Positions 52,481 through 61,259 are shown, counted from the stretch's first letter. The stretch: 64,000 nucleotides of DNA from Metallococcus carri (GCF_011440275.1 NZ_JAAOIV010000007.1:62001-126000); one strand, 5' to 3'. Translations and numbers: made by a program. The notes: generated by a model not told the origin, from the letters alone.

Positions 52481-53740
52481 ATGTCGGATCTGAACCTGAG
52501 CGGTGGCCAGCAGGGAGGCTCGGCACAGCCGCAGGCTCAGGCCGCCACCACGCCGCCGCCGGACGGGCTGGTGCTCGAGGCGCCCGCGCCGGTCGCGGTG
52601 GTGCAGGAGCAGCAGGCGGTGCAGGCTGTCCCGGTCAACGACGCGGCCAAATCCGAGATCGACAAGAAGGCCGAGGCGTTCGTCGCCGACCTGGCCGGCA
52701 TGGACATGAAGGCCCCGGCCTTCACCGAGAAGGTCAACTCCATCGTGCTGATGGGCGACACCGAGATCCGCAAGTCCTCGGATGTGTCCAACCGCATGTT
52801 GCAGCGCCCGGCCGCGCAGGCCGGCAAGGACAGCGCCCAGTCCAAGGTCTCGGGCACGCTGATCGATCTGCGCCGCACGATCACCGACCTCGACCCCAAC
52901 CGCAATGACCTCAAGGGCGCCAAGAAGGTGCTCAAGTGGCTGCCCGGCGGCAACAAGATCGAGAACTACTTCGCCAAATACCAGTCGGCGCAGAGCCACC
53001 TCGACGCGATCATCCGCAGCCTGGCGAGCGGCCAGGACGAGTTGCGCAAGGACAACGCCTCGATCGACGTCGAGCGCGACAACATGTGGACCGCGATGCA
53101 GAAGCTCGGCGAGTACAACCAGCTCGCCACCGCCCTTGACGGTGCGGTCGAGCGCAAGATCGCCGAGTTGCAGGCCGCCGGCAAGACCGAAGAGGCCGAC
53201 ATCATGAAGTCCGACGTGCTCTTCGCGGTGCGCCAGCGGCGGCAGGACATCATGACCCAGATGGCCGTGTCGGTGCAGGGTTATCTCGCGCTCGACCTGG
53301 TGCGCAAGAACAACAACGAGCTGATCCGCGGCGTCGACCGCGCCCAGACGACGACCGTCTCCGCTTTGCGCACCGCCGTGATCGTCAGCCAGGCGCTCGC
53401 CCAGCAGAAGGTCGTGCTCGACCAGATCACCGCGCTCAACACGACCACCTCCAACCTGATCGAGGCGACCAGCGAGCAGTTGAAGACGCAGGGCACCGAG
53501 ATCAACCAGCAGGCCGCGTCGAGCACCATCGAGATCGACAAGCTGCAGCGGGCGTTCGACAACGTCTTCCAGACGATGGACGCCATCGACAGCTTCCGCA
53601 GCCAGGCGACGCAATCGATGGCGCAGACCATCGGCGCTCTCGAGGGCCAGGTGCAGCGCGCCAAGCCCTACCTCGAGCGCTCGCTGCGCCAGCAGGGCAT
53701 CGACGCCTCGACCTCGCAGCAGCTGCCGCCGCGTCAGTAG
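52481..53740 (+). CDS. telA: Toxic anion resistance protein TelA
   Basis: A 419-residue cytoplasmic protein starting MSDLNLSGGQQGG. AAGGAGG is seven bases upstream of the ATG at 52481; the open frame runs further upstream but is not coding there. The TelA family core covers about residues 60-400 and is strongly helical (TLIDLRRTITDLDPN, KIENYFAKYQSAQSHLDAII, VRKNNNELIRGVDRAQTTTV). TelA proteins are linked to tellurite and other stress tolerance, with unknown biochemistry. It leads the Ter cluster. Confidence 0.94.
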   Translation: MSDLNLSGGQQGGSAQPQAQAATTPPPDGLVLEAPAPVAVVQEQQAVQAVPVNDAAKSEIDKKAEAFVADLAGMDMKAPAFTEKVNSIVLMGDTEIRKSSDVSNRMLQRPAAQAGKDSAQSKVSGTLIDLRRTITDLDPNRNDLKGAKKVLKWLPGGNKIENYFAKYQSAQSHLDAIIRSLASGQDELRKDNASIDVERDNMWTAMQKLGEYNQLATALDGAVERKIAELQAAGKTEEADIMKSDVLFAVRQRRQDIMTQMAVSVQGYLALDLVRKNNNELIRGVDRAQTTTVSALRTAVIVSQALAQQKVVLDQITALNTTTSNLIEATSEQLKTQGTEINQQAASSTIEIDKLQRAFDNVFQTMDAIDSFRSQATQSMAQTIGALEGQVQRAKPYLERSLRQQGIDASTSQQLPPRQ

Positions 53741-53745
53741 TCGCG

Positions 53746-54306
53746 ATGGGGCTGCTCTCCCGGCTCTTCGAGCCCGAGCCGGCGACCGGTCAGGCGGCGC
53801 GCGGTGCGGTCACCTCCGATCGCGCCCGTGCGCAGGGCTTGCGCGGACATTCCGGTATGCCGTCCGCTCCCGCCTCCCGCGGTAGCCAGCCCGACGATGT
53901 GCCCTCGCTGGTCGCGGCCAACCAGGCGCTGGTGCTCGAAATCAACCGCAGCGCAGGGGATTTGCCGCCGCTCGGGGTGGTGCTCGCACGCGCGGTGACC
54001 GACACGGTCGGCCGGGTGTTGCGCTCGCCGGAGGCCGCGCGACTCGACATCTCGGTGCGGGTGGCGATCAACGGCGTGCTCACCGACTACCTGCCGGGCT
54101 CGATCCGGACGTATGTCGCGGCCGTGCGCGCGGCAGGACCCGGTGGCGCGCCGGCCGCCACGGACGCCCTCGTCGAGCAGTTGGCCACGCTGCGGCGGTC
54201 GGTCGAAGATCTCGCGCGGGCCTCGGCCGAGCGGGACGTGCAAGCCCTCGAGGTGCACGGCCGGTTCCTGGAGACGAAATTCTCCGGCTCCGACCTGGCG
54301 CTCTGA
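53746..54306 (+). CDS. TelA-linked protein of unknown function
   Basis: A 186-residue protein starting MGLLSRLFEPEPATG five bases after telA, so surely co-transcribed. The N-terminal 50 residues are low in complexity; the rest is helical (SVRVAINGVLTDYLPGSIRTYVA, then LVEQLATLRRSVEDLARASAE). The amphipathic MGLLSRLF start could touch the membrane. Similar proteins occur beside TelA in actinobacteria. Function unknown. Confidence 0.75.
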   Translation: MGLLSRLFEPEPATGQAARGAVTSDRARAQGLRGHSGMPSAPASRGSQPDDVPSLVAANQALVLEINRSAGDLPPLGVVLARAVTDTVGRVLRSPEAARLDISVRVAINGVLTDYLPGSIRTYVAAVRAAGPGGAPAATDALVEQLATLRRSVEDLARASAERDVQALEVHGRFLETKFSGSDLAL

Positions 54307-54384
54307 GGCCGTGCGGCAAACCTGGGCAGGCGGCATCCTCGCTCGCGGCCCAGGTCACGCGAGGCGACTACTAGGGTGGCGGGC

Positions 54385-54948
54385 GTGAGTCCGATGGCGA
54401 AGGGGGCCAACGTCGCCCTCACCAAGGAGATCCCCGGCCTGACCGGGGTCATCGTGGGAGTGTCGTTCGATGCGGGGGCGGAGCGCGCTCTCGGTGACAA
54501 CCTCGCCATGCTCACCGTGCTTTGCGGGGCGGACAAGCGGGCGCTGTCCGATGACCACGTCGTGCATTTCAATCAGATGGTGTCGGCCGACCTGTCGACG
54601 GCGGCCCTCGAGCAGACGCGCGGCGACGACGCCGAACAGGTCGAGGTCGACCTCGCTGCCGTCCCGCCGGAGATCGAGCGAATCGTCTTCATCCTGTATG
54701 TCGGCGAAGGGTCCGGCGGGCGTCGCACCCTTGGGCAGTTGCGACGGTGCACGCTGCGGCTGCTCAACCTGGCCGATGGCGCGGCAATCACCTCGACGGT
54801 CGATCTGTCGCAGGGCCTGAACAATGAGACGGCGGTCTCGCTGGGTGAGCTGTACCGGCATCAGGGGGATTGGAAGTTCCGGGTGCTCGGTGCGGGCTAT
54901 TCCAGCGGCCTCGCCGGGGTCGCCCGTGACTTCGGGATCACCTTGTGA
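54385..54948 (+). CDS. terD: TerD-family protein (copy 1)
   Basis: About 187 residues from a GTG at 54385 (VSPMAKGANVALTKEIPG); an ATG three codons later is an equal alternative. TerD domains bind calcium through acidic residues. The characteristic end is present ([32 protein letters not shown]). This copy lacks the usual FDLDASA and GDNxTG loops seen in the other two copies, so its calcium sites may be altered. It overlaps the next gene by four bases. Confidence 0.88.
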   Translation: MSPMAKGANVALTKEIPGLTGVIVGVSFDAGAERALGDNLAMLTVLCGADKRALSDDHVVHFNQMVSADLSTAALEQTRGDDAEQVEVDLAAVPPEIERIVFILYVGEGSGGRRTLGQLRRCTLRLLNLADGAAITSTVDLSQGLNNETAVSLGELYRHQGDWKFRVLGAGYSSGLAGVARDFGITL

Positions 54949-56081
54949 GTGCTCGCACCGACCTGCCCTGGCTGCGCCGCCGTCCCCTCCGCCCACCATC
55001 GTTGGTTGAGCGGAGGGGCGAGGAACGAGCCCCTGACTCCCCATCGCTGGTTGAGCACTCCCCTCCGTTGGTTGAGGAAGGGCCCGAGGAACGAGGGCCC
55101 GCCTCGAAACCACCTGCAACTCAGGGCAATTCGGCGGTCCAGGACTTCTTGAGTGGGCGCGCCGCGCGACCCGGCCGGGCTCAGCCGGAGCCACCGGTCG
55201 CACCGTCCACACCAGCTGCTCAACCCTCGTCAAACCCGTTGGACCTGGGGTCGGGGAGTTTCGACTCGGAGCCTCCTTCGTCGGCTCCTCCCCCTTCGAC
55301 AAGCTCAGGACAGCGCTCAACCGACGAGTTGGAAATGCCGCGCGCCCGCGAGGTGCGGGAGTCGTCGAACCCGTTGGACCTGGGGTCGGGGGGTTTCGAC
55401 TCGGAGCCTCCTTCGTCGGCTCCTCGCTCAACCAACGAGGTGGAGTTGCGCTCGAGCGGCGAGTTGAATCTGTCGGGGGCGGGCGGGACGAGCTCGCGGC
55501 ATACGAAGCTGGAGGGGCATGACCTCGGGCTGCCGGGCATCGCGGGCGCGGAGCGTCGCATCCTCACCCTCGACGACCCGGTCGTCGCGCTCACCCGCAC
55601 TCAATCGATCGCGGGTGGGCTGGAGTTCACCCCGCAGACCTCGGCCGGGCCACAACTGCAACTCGCCTGTTTCTTCGAGACGCGCGACCAGCGCGAGTGG
55701 GCCGTCATACCGACGACGCACCCGCAGGGCCCCGACCCGCGGCGGCCGATCTTCCGCGCGACCGAACGCTCGCTCTCGGTCAACCTGCGGTTCGTCACCG
55801 AGCTGGAGCGATTCTTCGTGATCGCGCTGGTGCGCACGCCCGGGCGGATGATGCCCGGCGGCACCCTCACGGTCGGGCTGTATGGCGGCGCGCGCCTGGA
55901 AATCCCGCTTGACTCCAACTCGACGTATGGCGCCAAGGCCCTGCTCACGGCATACCTCGTGGAGGGCAGACTGGTGCTGCGCGCCGAACACGACCCGTTT
56001 TCGGGAACATTGCAGCAGGTCGCAAGCGTCTATGGATATGACGCGATCTCCTGGCGTGATCCCTTCACGCCGTTGATCTGA
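54945..56081 (+). CDS. Ter-cluster protein with repeat-invaded N terminus
   Basis: A 378-residue protein from a GTG overlapping terD. Only the C-terminal 215 residues look like a folded domain (RRILTLDDPVVALTRTQSI to the end). It is beta-rich and resembles the TerD-associated domain found in such clusters. The first 165 residues are low complexity and are coded by copies of the dispersed REP-like repeat, including a duplicated 20-residue segment (NPLDLGSGSFDSEPPSSAP and its near copy). The frame stays open through all the repeats. Confidence 0.75.
   Translation: MSARTDLPWLRRRPLRPPSLVERRGEERAPDSPSLVEHSPPLVEEGPEERGPASKPPATQGNSAVQDFLSGRAARPGRAQPEPPVAPSTPAAQPSSNPLDLGSGSFDSEPPSSAPPPSTSSGQRSTDELEMPRAREVRESSNPLDLGSGGFDSEPPSSAPRSTNEVELRSSGELNLSGAGGTSSRHTKLEGHDLGLPGIAGAERRILTLDDPVVALTRTQSIAGGLEFTPQTSAGPQLQLACFFETRDQREWAVIPTTHPQGPDPRRPIFRATERSLSVNLRFVTELERFFVIALVRTPGRMMPGGTLTVGLYGGARLEIPLDSNSTYGAKALLTAYLVEGRLVLRAEHDPFSGTLQQVASVYGYDAISWRDPFTPLI
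54995..55105. repeat. Dispersed REP-like repeat D, inside a coding region
   Basis: GTTGAGCGGAGGGGCGAGGA, GGTTGAGCACTCC, GGTTGAGGAAGGGCCCGAGG and CCTCGAAACC are reverse-orientation copies of the blocks seen at 13205-13500. They encode residues about 18-54 of the 378-residue Ter protein. Confidence 0.75.
55200..55440. repeat. Dispersed REP-like repeat E, duplicated inside a coding region
   Basis: Two near-identical segments of about 65 bases (starting near 55229 and 55356) each contain AACCCGTTGGACCTGGGGTC and TTTCGACTCGGAGCC. Between them lies CCTTCGACAAGCTCAGGACA with GCGCTCAACC, a clear copy of the repeat family. The tract encodes a disordered linker. Confidence 0.75.
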
Positions 56082-56114
56082 CGGCAGCAACCTCGCCATC
56101 GAAAGGAACCCACC

Positions 56115-56702
56115 ATGGCAGTCAGCCTCTCCAAGGGCGGCAACGTCTCGCTGGCCAAGGCCGCACCGGGCATGCTCAACGCGGTCGTCGGTCTCGGCTG
56201 GAACCCGCGCACCACCGACGGCGCGGCGTTCGACCTCGACGCGTCCGCGCTGCTGTGCGGCGAGAACGGCAAGGTCCGCAGCGACGCCGACTTCGTCTTC
56301 TACAACAACCTCAGCGCCGACAACGGCTCGGTCACCCACCAGGGTGACAACCGCACCGGTGAGGGTGAAGGTGACGACGAGCAGATCCTGATCAACCTGG
56401 CGCAGGTCTCGCCGGATGTCGCCAAGATCGCGTTCATCGCCTCGATCGACCAGGCCGACCAGCGTGGCCAGAACTTCGGTCAGGTCTCCGACGCCTACAT
56501 CCGCGTGTTCGACGCCGACGACCCGACCAACACCGAGAAGGGCGTCCGCTTCGACCTCGGCGAGGACGCGTCGACCGAGACCGCGTTGATCTTCGGTGAG
56601 CTCTACCGCAACGGCGGCGAGTGGAAGTTCCGCGCGATCGCGCAGGGCTACTCCTCGGGCCTGGCCGGCGTCATCACCGACTTCGGCCTGCAGGTGGGCT
56701 GA
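56115..56702 (+). CDS. terD: TerD-family protein (copy 2)
   Basis: A 195-residue canonical TerD starting [20 protein letters not shown]. The calcium-binding features are present: [37 protein letters not shown] and the C-terminal [27 protein letters not shown] precedes the ATG. TerD proteins are cytoplasmic or membrane-associated members of stress-response modules. Confidence 0.95.
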   Translation: MAVSLSKGGNVSLAKAAPGMLNAVVGLGWNPRTTDGAAFDLDASALLCGENGKVRSDADFVFYNNLSADNGSVTHQGDNRTGEGEGDDEQILINLAQVSPDVAKIAFIASIDQADQRGQNFGQVSDAYIRVFDADDPTNTEKGVRFDLGEDASTETALIFGELYRNGGEWKFRAIAQGYSSGLAGVITDFGLQVG

Positions 56703-56718
56703 GCACCCGTCATACGTC

Positions 56719-56751
56719 CGCCGGCGGGCGCGCCCCTAGCGCTCGCCGGCG
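56719..56751 (+). terminator. GC-rich hairpin between terD copy 2 and the DUF475 gene
   Basis: Thirteen-base arms CGCCGGCGGGCGC (56719-56731) and GCGCTCGCCGGCG (56739-56751) pair with one mismatch around a 7-base loop. It starts 17 bases after the terD stop. A terminator or attenuator is likely, which would separate expression of the downstream genes. Confidence 0.6.
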
Positions 56752-56778
56752 CTCCGTCCCCCGTCACGAAAGTTCTCG

Positions 56779-57894
56779 ATGCAGACCCTCCGTCACTTCT
56801 GGCTCGACTTCGTCATCGGCGCGATCGTTCTCGTCGTTGCCTTCCTGTATGGCGGTCTCGCGGCCGTCTGGCTGACCACCGTCCTGATCATCGTGGAGAT
56901 CGTCTTCTCCTTCGACAACGCCGCGGTCAACGCCAAATATCTGGTCCGGCTCAACGACTTCTGGCAGAAGATCTTCCTCACCGTCGGTGTGCTGGTCGCC
57001 GTCTTCGGTATGCGGCTGGTCTTCCCCTTCGTGATCGTCTGTCTGTCCGGCTCGATCTCACCGATGGAGGCGCTGCGGCTCGCCCTGGAGAAGGGTGACG
57101 TCGAGACACCGGGGACCTACGGCTACATCCTCAACGCAGCGCACCCGTCGATCGCCGCCTTCGGTGGCATGTTCCTGCTGCTGCTCTTCCTCGACTTCAT
57201 CTTCGACTCCGAGCGTGAGATCACCTGGCTGAAGCCGATCGAGAACCCCCTGCAAAAGCTCGGCAAGCTCGACATGCTCTCGGTGATCGTCGCCGGCACC
57301 TTCTTGCTGGTCGCCTCCGAGACCCTGGTCGACAACGTGCCGGAGCGCTCCAACGTGCTCTTCTCCGGCGTCCTCGGCATCGTGCTCTATCTGGCGGTCA
57401 ACGGGCTGTCCTCGCTGATGGAAGCGCGCGAGGCGGAGAAGGATCGCGAGTTCGAGGAGGCCGACCGGGCCAGCCACGGGCACACCGCGCTGCTCGCCGG
57501 CAAGGCGGCCTTCTCGATGTTCATCTTCCTGGAGGTGCTCGATGCGACCTTCAGCTTCGACGGTGTCATCGGTGCCTTCGCGGTCACGCCCGACCCGCTG
57601 ATCATCATGATGGGCCTGGGTGTCGGTGCCCTCGCGGTGCGGTCGATGACCATCTACCTGGTCAAGAACGGCACGCTCGCCGAATACAAGTACCTCGAGC
57701 ACGGCGCGCACTGGGCGATCGGTGCGCTCGCAGTGATGCTGGTGCTGTCGATCAAGTTCCACCTCGGTGAGGTCGTCATCGGTGGCGTCGGCATCTCCTT
57801 CATCCTGGCCGCCTGGCTCACCTCGATCCGCGCGAACCGGCGCGAGGCCGCCCTCGAACAGTCCCAGGCGGCTGAGCCCGCCAAGGTCCCGTAG
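56779..57894 (+). CDS. DUF475/TerC-like integral membrane protein
   Basis: A 371-residue protein with about nine membrane helices. It carries the TerC superfamily signature of acidic residues in helices: LIIVEIVFSFDNAAVNAKYL and EVLDATFSFDGVIGAFAV. TerC-like proteins are linked to metal efflux or metalation of exoenzymes, and to tellurite resistance with TerD. The gene lies between two terD genes on the same strand. The transported ion is unknown. Confidence 0.92.
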   Translation: MQTLRHFWLDFVIGAIVLVVAFLYGGLAAVWLTTVLIIVEIVFSFDNAAVNAKYLVRLNDFWQKIFLTVGVLVAVFGMRLVFPFVIVCLSGSISPMEALRLALEKGDVETPGTYGYILNAAHPSIAAFGGMFLLLLFLDFIFDSEREITWLKPIENPLQKLGKLDMLSVIVAGTFLLVASETLVDNVPERSNVLFSGVLGIVLYLAVNGLSSLMEAREAEKDREFEEADRASHGHTALLAGKAAFSMFIFLEVLDATFSFDGVIGAFAVTPDPLIIMMGLGVGALAVRSMTIYLVKNGTLAEYKYLEHGAHWAIGALAVMLVLSIKFHLGEVVIGGVGISFILAAWLTSIRANRREAALEQSQAAEPAKVP

Positions 57895-57918
57895 TCCCAC
57901 TCATCAGGAGGATCCGCC

Positions 57919-58509
57919 ATGTCCGTCAACCTTTCCAAGGGTCAGTCCGTCAACCTCGCCAAGGCCGACGGCGGCGCGCTCACGCGGGTCCGCATGGGCC
58001 TGGGCTGGGACGTCAAGGTCGTCACCAAGAAGGGCATGTTCGGCGGCACCAAGCAGGTGCAGCGCGACATCGACCTGGACGCCTCGGCGCTCGTCATCGG
58101 CGGCGGCCAGGTGCTGGACACGATCTACTACGGCAACCTGCGCTCGCGCGACGGCGCGATCAACCACACCGGCGACAACCTGACCGGAGCCGGCGAGGGC
58201 GACGACGAGTCGATCATCGTTGACCTGCCGGTGGTCGCTCCCTCGGTCGAGCACATCGTCTTCGTCGTCAACTCCTACAGCGGTGACAACTTCAGCGAGA
58301 TCGAGAACGCCTTCGTGCGCGTCGTCGACTCGGCCAACCGCGACCAGGAGCTCGCCCGCTTCCAGCTCACCGGCTCCGGCACGCACACCGCGCTGGTGAT
58401 GGCCAAGGTGTCGCGCTCGGGCAACGGCTGGACCTTCACCGCGATCGGCCAGCCCGGCAACGGCCGCACCGCCCACGATCTGGCCCCGTTGGCACTGCAG
58501 GCGGTATGA
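57919..58509 (+). CDS. terD: TerD-family protein (copy 3)
   Basis: A 196-residue TerD starting MSVNLSKGQSVNLAKADGGA after a strong CAGGAGG site. Motifs DIDLDASALVIGGGQV, YYGNLRSRDGAINHTGDN and GAGEGDDESIIVDL are intact. An insertion (VVTKKGMFGGTKQVQ) near residue 35 sets it apart from copy 2. It overlaps the HAD gene by four bases, so it is translated with the biosynthetic-type genes that follow. Confidence 0.94.
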   Translation: MSVNLSKGQSVNLAKADGGALTRVRMGLGWDVKVVTKKGMFGGTKQVQRDIDLDASALVIGGGQVLDTIYYGNLRSRDGAINHTGDNLTGAGEGDDESIIVDLPVVAPSVEHIVFVVNSYSGDNFSEIENAFVRVVDSANRDQELARFQLTGSGTHTALVMAKVSRSGNGWTFTAIGQPGNGRTAHDLAPLALQAV

Positions 58510-59249
58510 GCGACACCGTCCGTCGTCCGGCGCTCGCGCCGGAGGGCGGACAGCCGGAGAGCGCGCAGCCGGTGCGGGGCATCAGCCTCGACATCTGGGG
58601 GACCCTGGTCGGGTCGGACCCGGCCTTCAAGCCGGCGCGCAACGAGATGTTGCGGCGCGCGCTGGCGCCGTCGGTGGCCGCCGACCGTTTCGACGCCACC
58701 TTGCGGGCCGCCGATCGCGACGCCGACGAGATCTGTATGACGAGAGGCCGCGATGTCGGCTTCACCGAGCGTCTCGACCTGGCGCTGGCACGGCTCGGCG
58801 CGGGGGCCGTCATACCGGAGCAGGTCGACGACCTGATGGCGGCGCAGGCGGACCTCGCGCGCACCCATCATCCGCGCCCGCTGCACCCCGACTTGCCGGG
58901 ACTCGTCGCTGCTGCGGCGGCCGCCAAGGCGGTCGTCCTCACCAGCAACACCGGGATGCTGCCCGGCTCGCTGATGCGCGAGTTGCTGGCGCTCGCCGGA
59001 TTTCCGGCGGGGCTCGGCGAGGTGTTCTCCAACGAGACCGGCTGGGCCAAACCCGCACCGCAGATCTTCGCGTGCACCATCGAGATGGCACGAAACCTGG
59101 ACGAAACCTGTGAGGGGGCACGATTCGTCATACACCTCGGTGACAACCCGGTCGCCGACGTCGACGGTGCCACCGCGGCGGGCCTGCGGGCCCTGCTGGT
59201 AGCGCCGGACGGGGAAGGGACGGCCGCCGCGCTGCGGCAGCTGTTGTGA
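58506..59249 (+). CDS. HAD-family hydrolase of the Ter cluster
   Basis: A 247-residue haloacid-dehalogenase-fold phosphatase. The usual DxD motif of motif I appears as SLDIWGTLVGSD, with the first Asp kept and the second replaced by Trp-Gly. Motif II is VLTSNTG, the Lys is in WAKPAPQIF and motif III is HLGDNPVADVDGA. HAD and phosphoribosyltransferase genes accompany TerD in many bacteria, where they are thought to make a nucleotide-like product. The substrate is unknown. It overlaps terD copy 3. Confidence 0.88.
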   Translation: MSDTVRRPALAPEGGQPESAQPVRGISLDIWGTLVGSDPAFKPARNEMLRRALAPSVAADRFDATLRAADRDADEICMTRGRDVGFTERLDLALARLGAGAVIPEQVDDLMAAQADLARTHHPRPLHPDLPGLVAAAAAAKAVVLTSNTGMLPGSLMRELLALAGFPAGLGEVFSNETGWAKPAPQIFACTIEMARNLDETCEGARFVIHLGDNPVADVDGATAAGLRALLVAPDGEGTAAALRQLL

Positions 59250-59259
59250 GGGGAGAACG

Positions 59260-60105
59260 ATGGAGCCGATCGAGGTCACGACCGCGCGGCTGACCGGTGC
59301 GGTCGATGCCGTGCGCGATGCCGAGGGCGGGCCCTTCGAGGTCGCCACCTACTCGTGGATGAAGCACGGTGACGTGCGGGCCGCCGACGTGTTCGCGGCG
59401 CGGCTGGCGGCGCGCCTGATCGCCGCGGTGCCGTCGCTGGTGACCGACTCGGCGCCGCTGGTGCTCCCGGTGGCCTGGCTGGCCGTGCCGCCGAGTTGTC
59501 ATGTGCTCGCGGAGCGGGTGCTGGCCCGGCTCGATGACGCCCGCTTCGGCCACGGCAACGCGCCGGGCCGGATCGTGCAGGTGCACAAGGACTCGGTGAC
59601 CCACACCGATTACGCCACCGCCAGCCAGGCCGATCGCGCGGCTGAGCTGTCGCGCATCGGATTCGCCCTGTCCGAACCCGTCGACGGCGCCCAGGTCGTG
59701 CTCATCGACGACGTGCGGGTGACCGGCATGGCCGAGGCGACGATCCTGCGGGCGCTCGCCGACTCGGCCCCGGCCCGGGTGGTGACCGCCTATGTCGCGG
59801 TCTGCACGCCTGAGTTGGCCGCCTCGCCGCACGTCGAATCCGCACTCAACCACGCCGCCGTCGCATCGATCCTCGACCTGGTGCCGGTGGTGCAGCGGGG
59901 CGACTTCCGCCTCACGATCCGCTTCCTCAAGCGGGCGCTGGCGTCGGCATCGCTGCCGGCCTTCGTCGCCGCCGTGCCGCGCGCGCTCGTCGAGCAGATG
60001 TATGCCGGGGCGCTCGCGACCGGCCCTGATTTCGTGGCCGGTTATCCCACCGGGGTGGCCACCTTGCGGGAAGCTCTCGGCGCGCCGGAGGTGGCCCATG
60101 TCTGA
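59260..60105 (+). CDS. Ter-associated phosphoribosyltransferase-like protein 1
   Basis: A 281-residue protein with a phosphoribosyltransferase domain. The PRPP-binding loop reads VVLIDDVRVTG (around residue 150), with conserved upstream SWMKHGDVRAADVFAARLA. It ends 8 bases inside the second PRTase gene. Paired PRTases with a HAD enzyme are a known part of Ter stress-response gene sets. The base substrate is unknown. Confidence 0.85.
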   Translation: MEPIEVTTARLTGAVDAVRDAEGGPFEVATYSWMKHGDVRAADVFAARLAARLIAAVPSLVTDSAPLVLPVAWLAVPPSCHVLAERVLARLDDARFGHGNAPGRIVQVHKDSVTHTDYATASQADRAAELSRIGFALSEPVDGAQVVLIDDVRVTGMAEATILRALADSAPARVVTAYVAVCTPELAASPHVESALNHAAVASILDLVPVVQRGDFRLTIRFLKRALASASLPAFVAAVPRALVEQMYAGALATGPDFVAGYPTGVATLREALGAPEVAHV

Positions 60106-60946
60106 GCGAATTGCGTTGTGCCGATTGGAGTTTGGAGCGCAAGGCCTGCCGGTCGACGGACCGGTGCCGGCGGCGGCATACAGCCGGTTCAAATACGGCG
60201 ATGGTCGCGCCTCGGTGCGGTTCGCGCGCGAGTTGGCCCGGCGGTATGCCGAGCGCGAGCACCTGCCGAGCGGCGCGGAGCTGATCGTGACCTCGTCCGG
60301 TTATGGCCAGGTGCCGCCGGCCGCGCAGTCGATGGTGCTGCCCTTCATCGGAGCGCTGCGGCGGGCGCGCCCGGACCTGTCGGTGACTCCGGTGCGCGTG
60401 CATCGCGACAACGTCAGCCCGGGTGATTACGCGGGGATGACGCCGGCGCAACGCGCGCTCGCGGTGTCGGAGACGGCGATGCATCTGGGGCCGGGTGTGC
60501 GACTGGATGGCCGACGGGTGGTCGCGCTGGACGACATACGGGTGACTGGCACGCATGAACTGTCGATGGATGCTGCGCTGCGCGCGGGTGGAGCCGACGA
60601 GATCGAGCACCTCTACCTGGTCGACGCGCACGCCTGCGCGAGCGAACCCACCGTCGAAGCGCGCCTCAACGCGGTGGCGGTGCGGTCGATGAGCGACGTG
60701 CTGCTGATTGCGGGGTCGCGCGGGTTCGTGCCCAACGCCCGCTTCTGCAAGTGGGTGGTGTCTCGGCCGGTCGCCGAGCTGGAGGAATTTGTGCAGTGGG
60801 CGCCCCGGCCGGTGTTGTCGTGGGTGGTGCGGGCGGTCGAGGCCGACCGGCTCGAGCATGTCCCGGCGTATGCCGCGGGTTCGCGTGCGCTGCTGCAGGT
60901 GGTGGCGCGGGCCGAACGTCGCGACGCCGCCGGCGCCACCGCCTAA
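60098..60946 (+). CDS. Ter-associated phosphoribosyltransferase-like protein 2
   Basis: A 282-residue paralogue of the previous protein, starting MSERIALCRLEFGAQ (ATG at 60098). The two share YSRFKYGDGRASVRFARELA near the N terminus and the PRPP loop VVALDDIRVTG. The gene overlaps its partner by eight bases, suggesting they form a heteromer. The ATP-grasp and citrate-lyase-like genes that often complete this set are not in the window. Confidence 0.85.
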   Translation: MSERIALCRLEFGAQGLPVDGPVPAAAYSRFKYGDGRASVRFARELARRYAEREHLPSGAELIVTSSGYGQVPPAAQSMVLPFIGALRRARPDLSVTPVRVHRDNVSPGDYAGMTPAQRALAVSETAMHLGPGVRLDGRRVVALDDIRVTGTHELSMDAALRAGGADEIEHLYLVDAHACASEPTVEARLNAVAVRSMSDVLLIAGSRGFVPNARFCKWVVSRPVAELEEFVQWAPRPVLSWVVRAVEADRLEHVPAYAAGSRALLQVVARAERRDAAGATA

Positions 60947-60947
60947 C

Positions 60948-61218
60948 CGCGAAGCGTCAGTAATGCATCGCGAAACGTCACTAGTTCCTCGCGAAACGTC
61001 ACTAGTTCCTCGCGAAACGTCAGTAATGCATCGCGAAACGTCACTAGATCTCCGCGAAACGTCACCAGTTCCTCGCCAAGCGTCACTAGTTCCTCGCGAA
61101 GCGTCACTAGTTCCTCGCGAAGCGTCACCGTCGATGCCGGCGTGACGTCTCGCGATGCATAAGTGACGTTTCGCGAGTTTTTGGTGACGTTTCGCGAGTT
61201 TTAAGTGACGTTTCGGCG
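60948..61218. repeat. 21-bp tandem repeat block with orientation switch
   Basis: Nine direct copies with an exact 21-base period start at 60948, 60969, 60990, 61011, 61032, 61053, 61074, 61095 and 61116; the shared core is CGCGAAACGTCA (or CGCGAAGCGTCA). Four inverted copies, core GTGACGTTTCGCGA, start at 61142, 61163, 61184 and 61205, again 21 bases apart. The block fills the gap between the second PRTase and the amidase. On the minus strand the direct part reads as a heptad peptide (VTFREEL repeated), but start and ribosome-binding evidence are poor, so I do not call a gene. Confidence 0.9.
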
Positions 61219-61259
61219 GAAGGTGGGCGGGCGGCATACCGACCCTCTAAGTTGAACGC

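Noticed and set aside
60943-61128. A 61-codon minus-strand frame coding perfect VTFREEL heptads
   Set aside because: Not called as a gene because the start would be a GTG inside the repeats with no ribosome-binding site; kept as a property of the 21-bp repeats.
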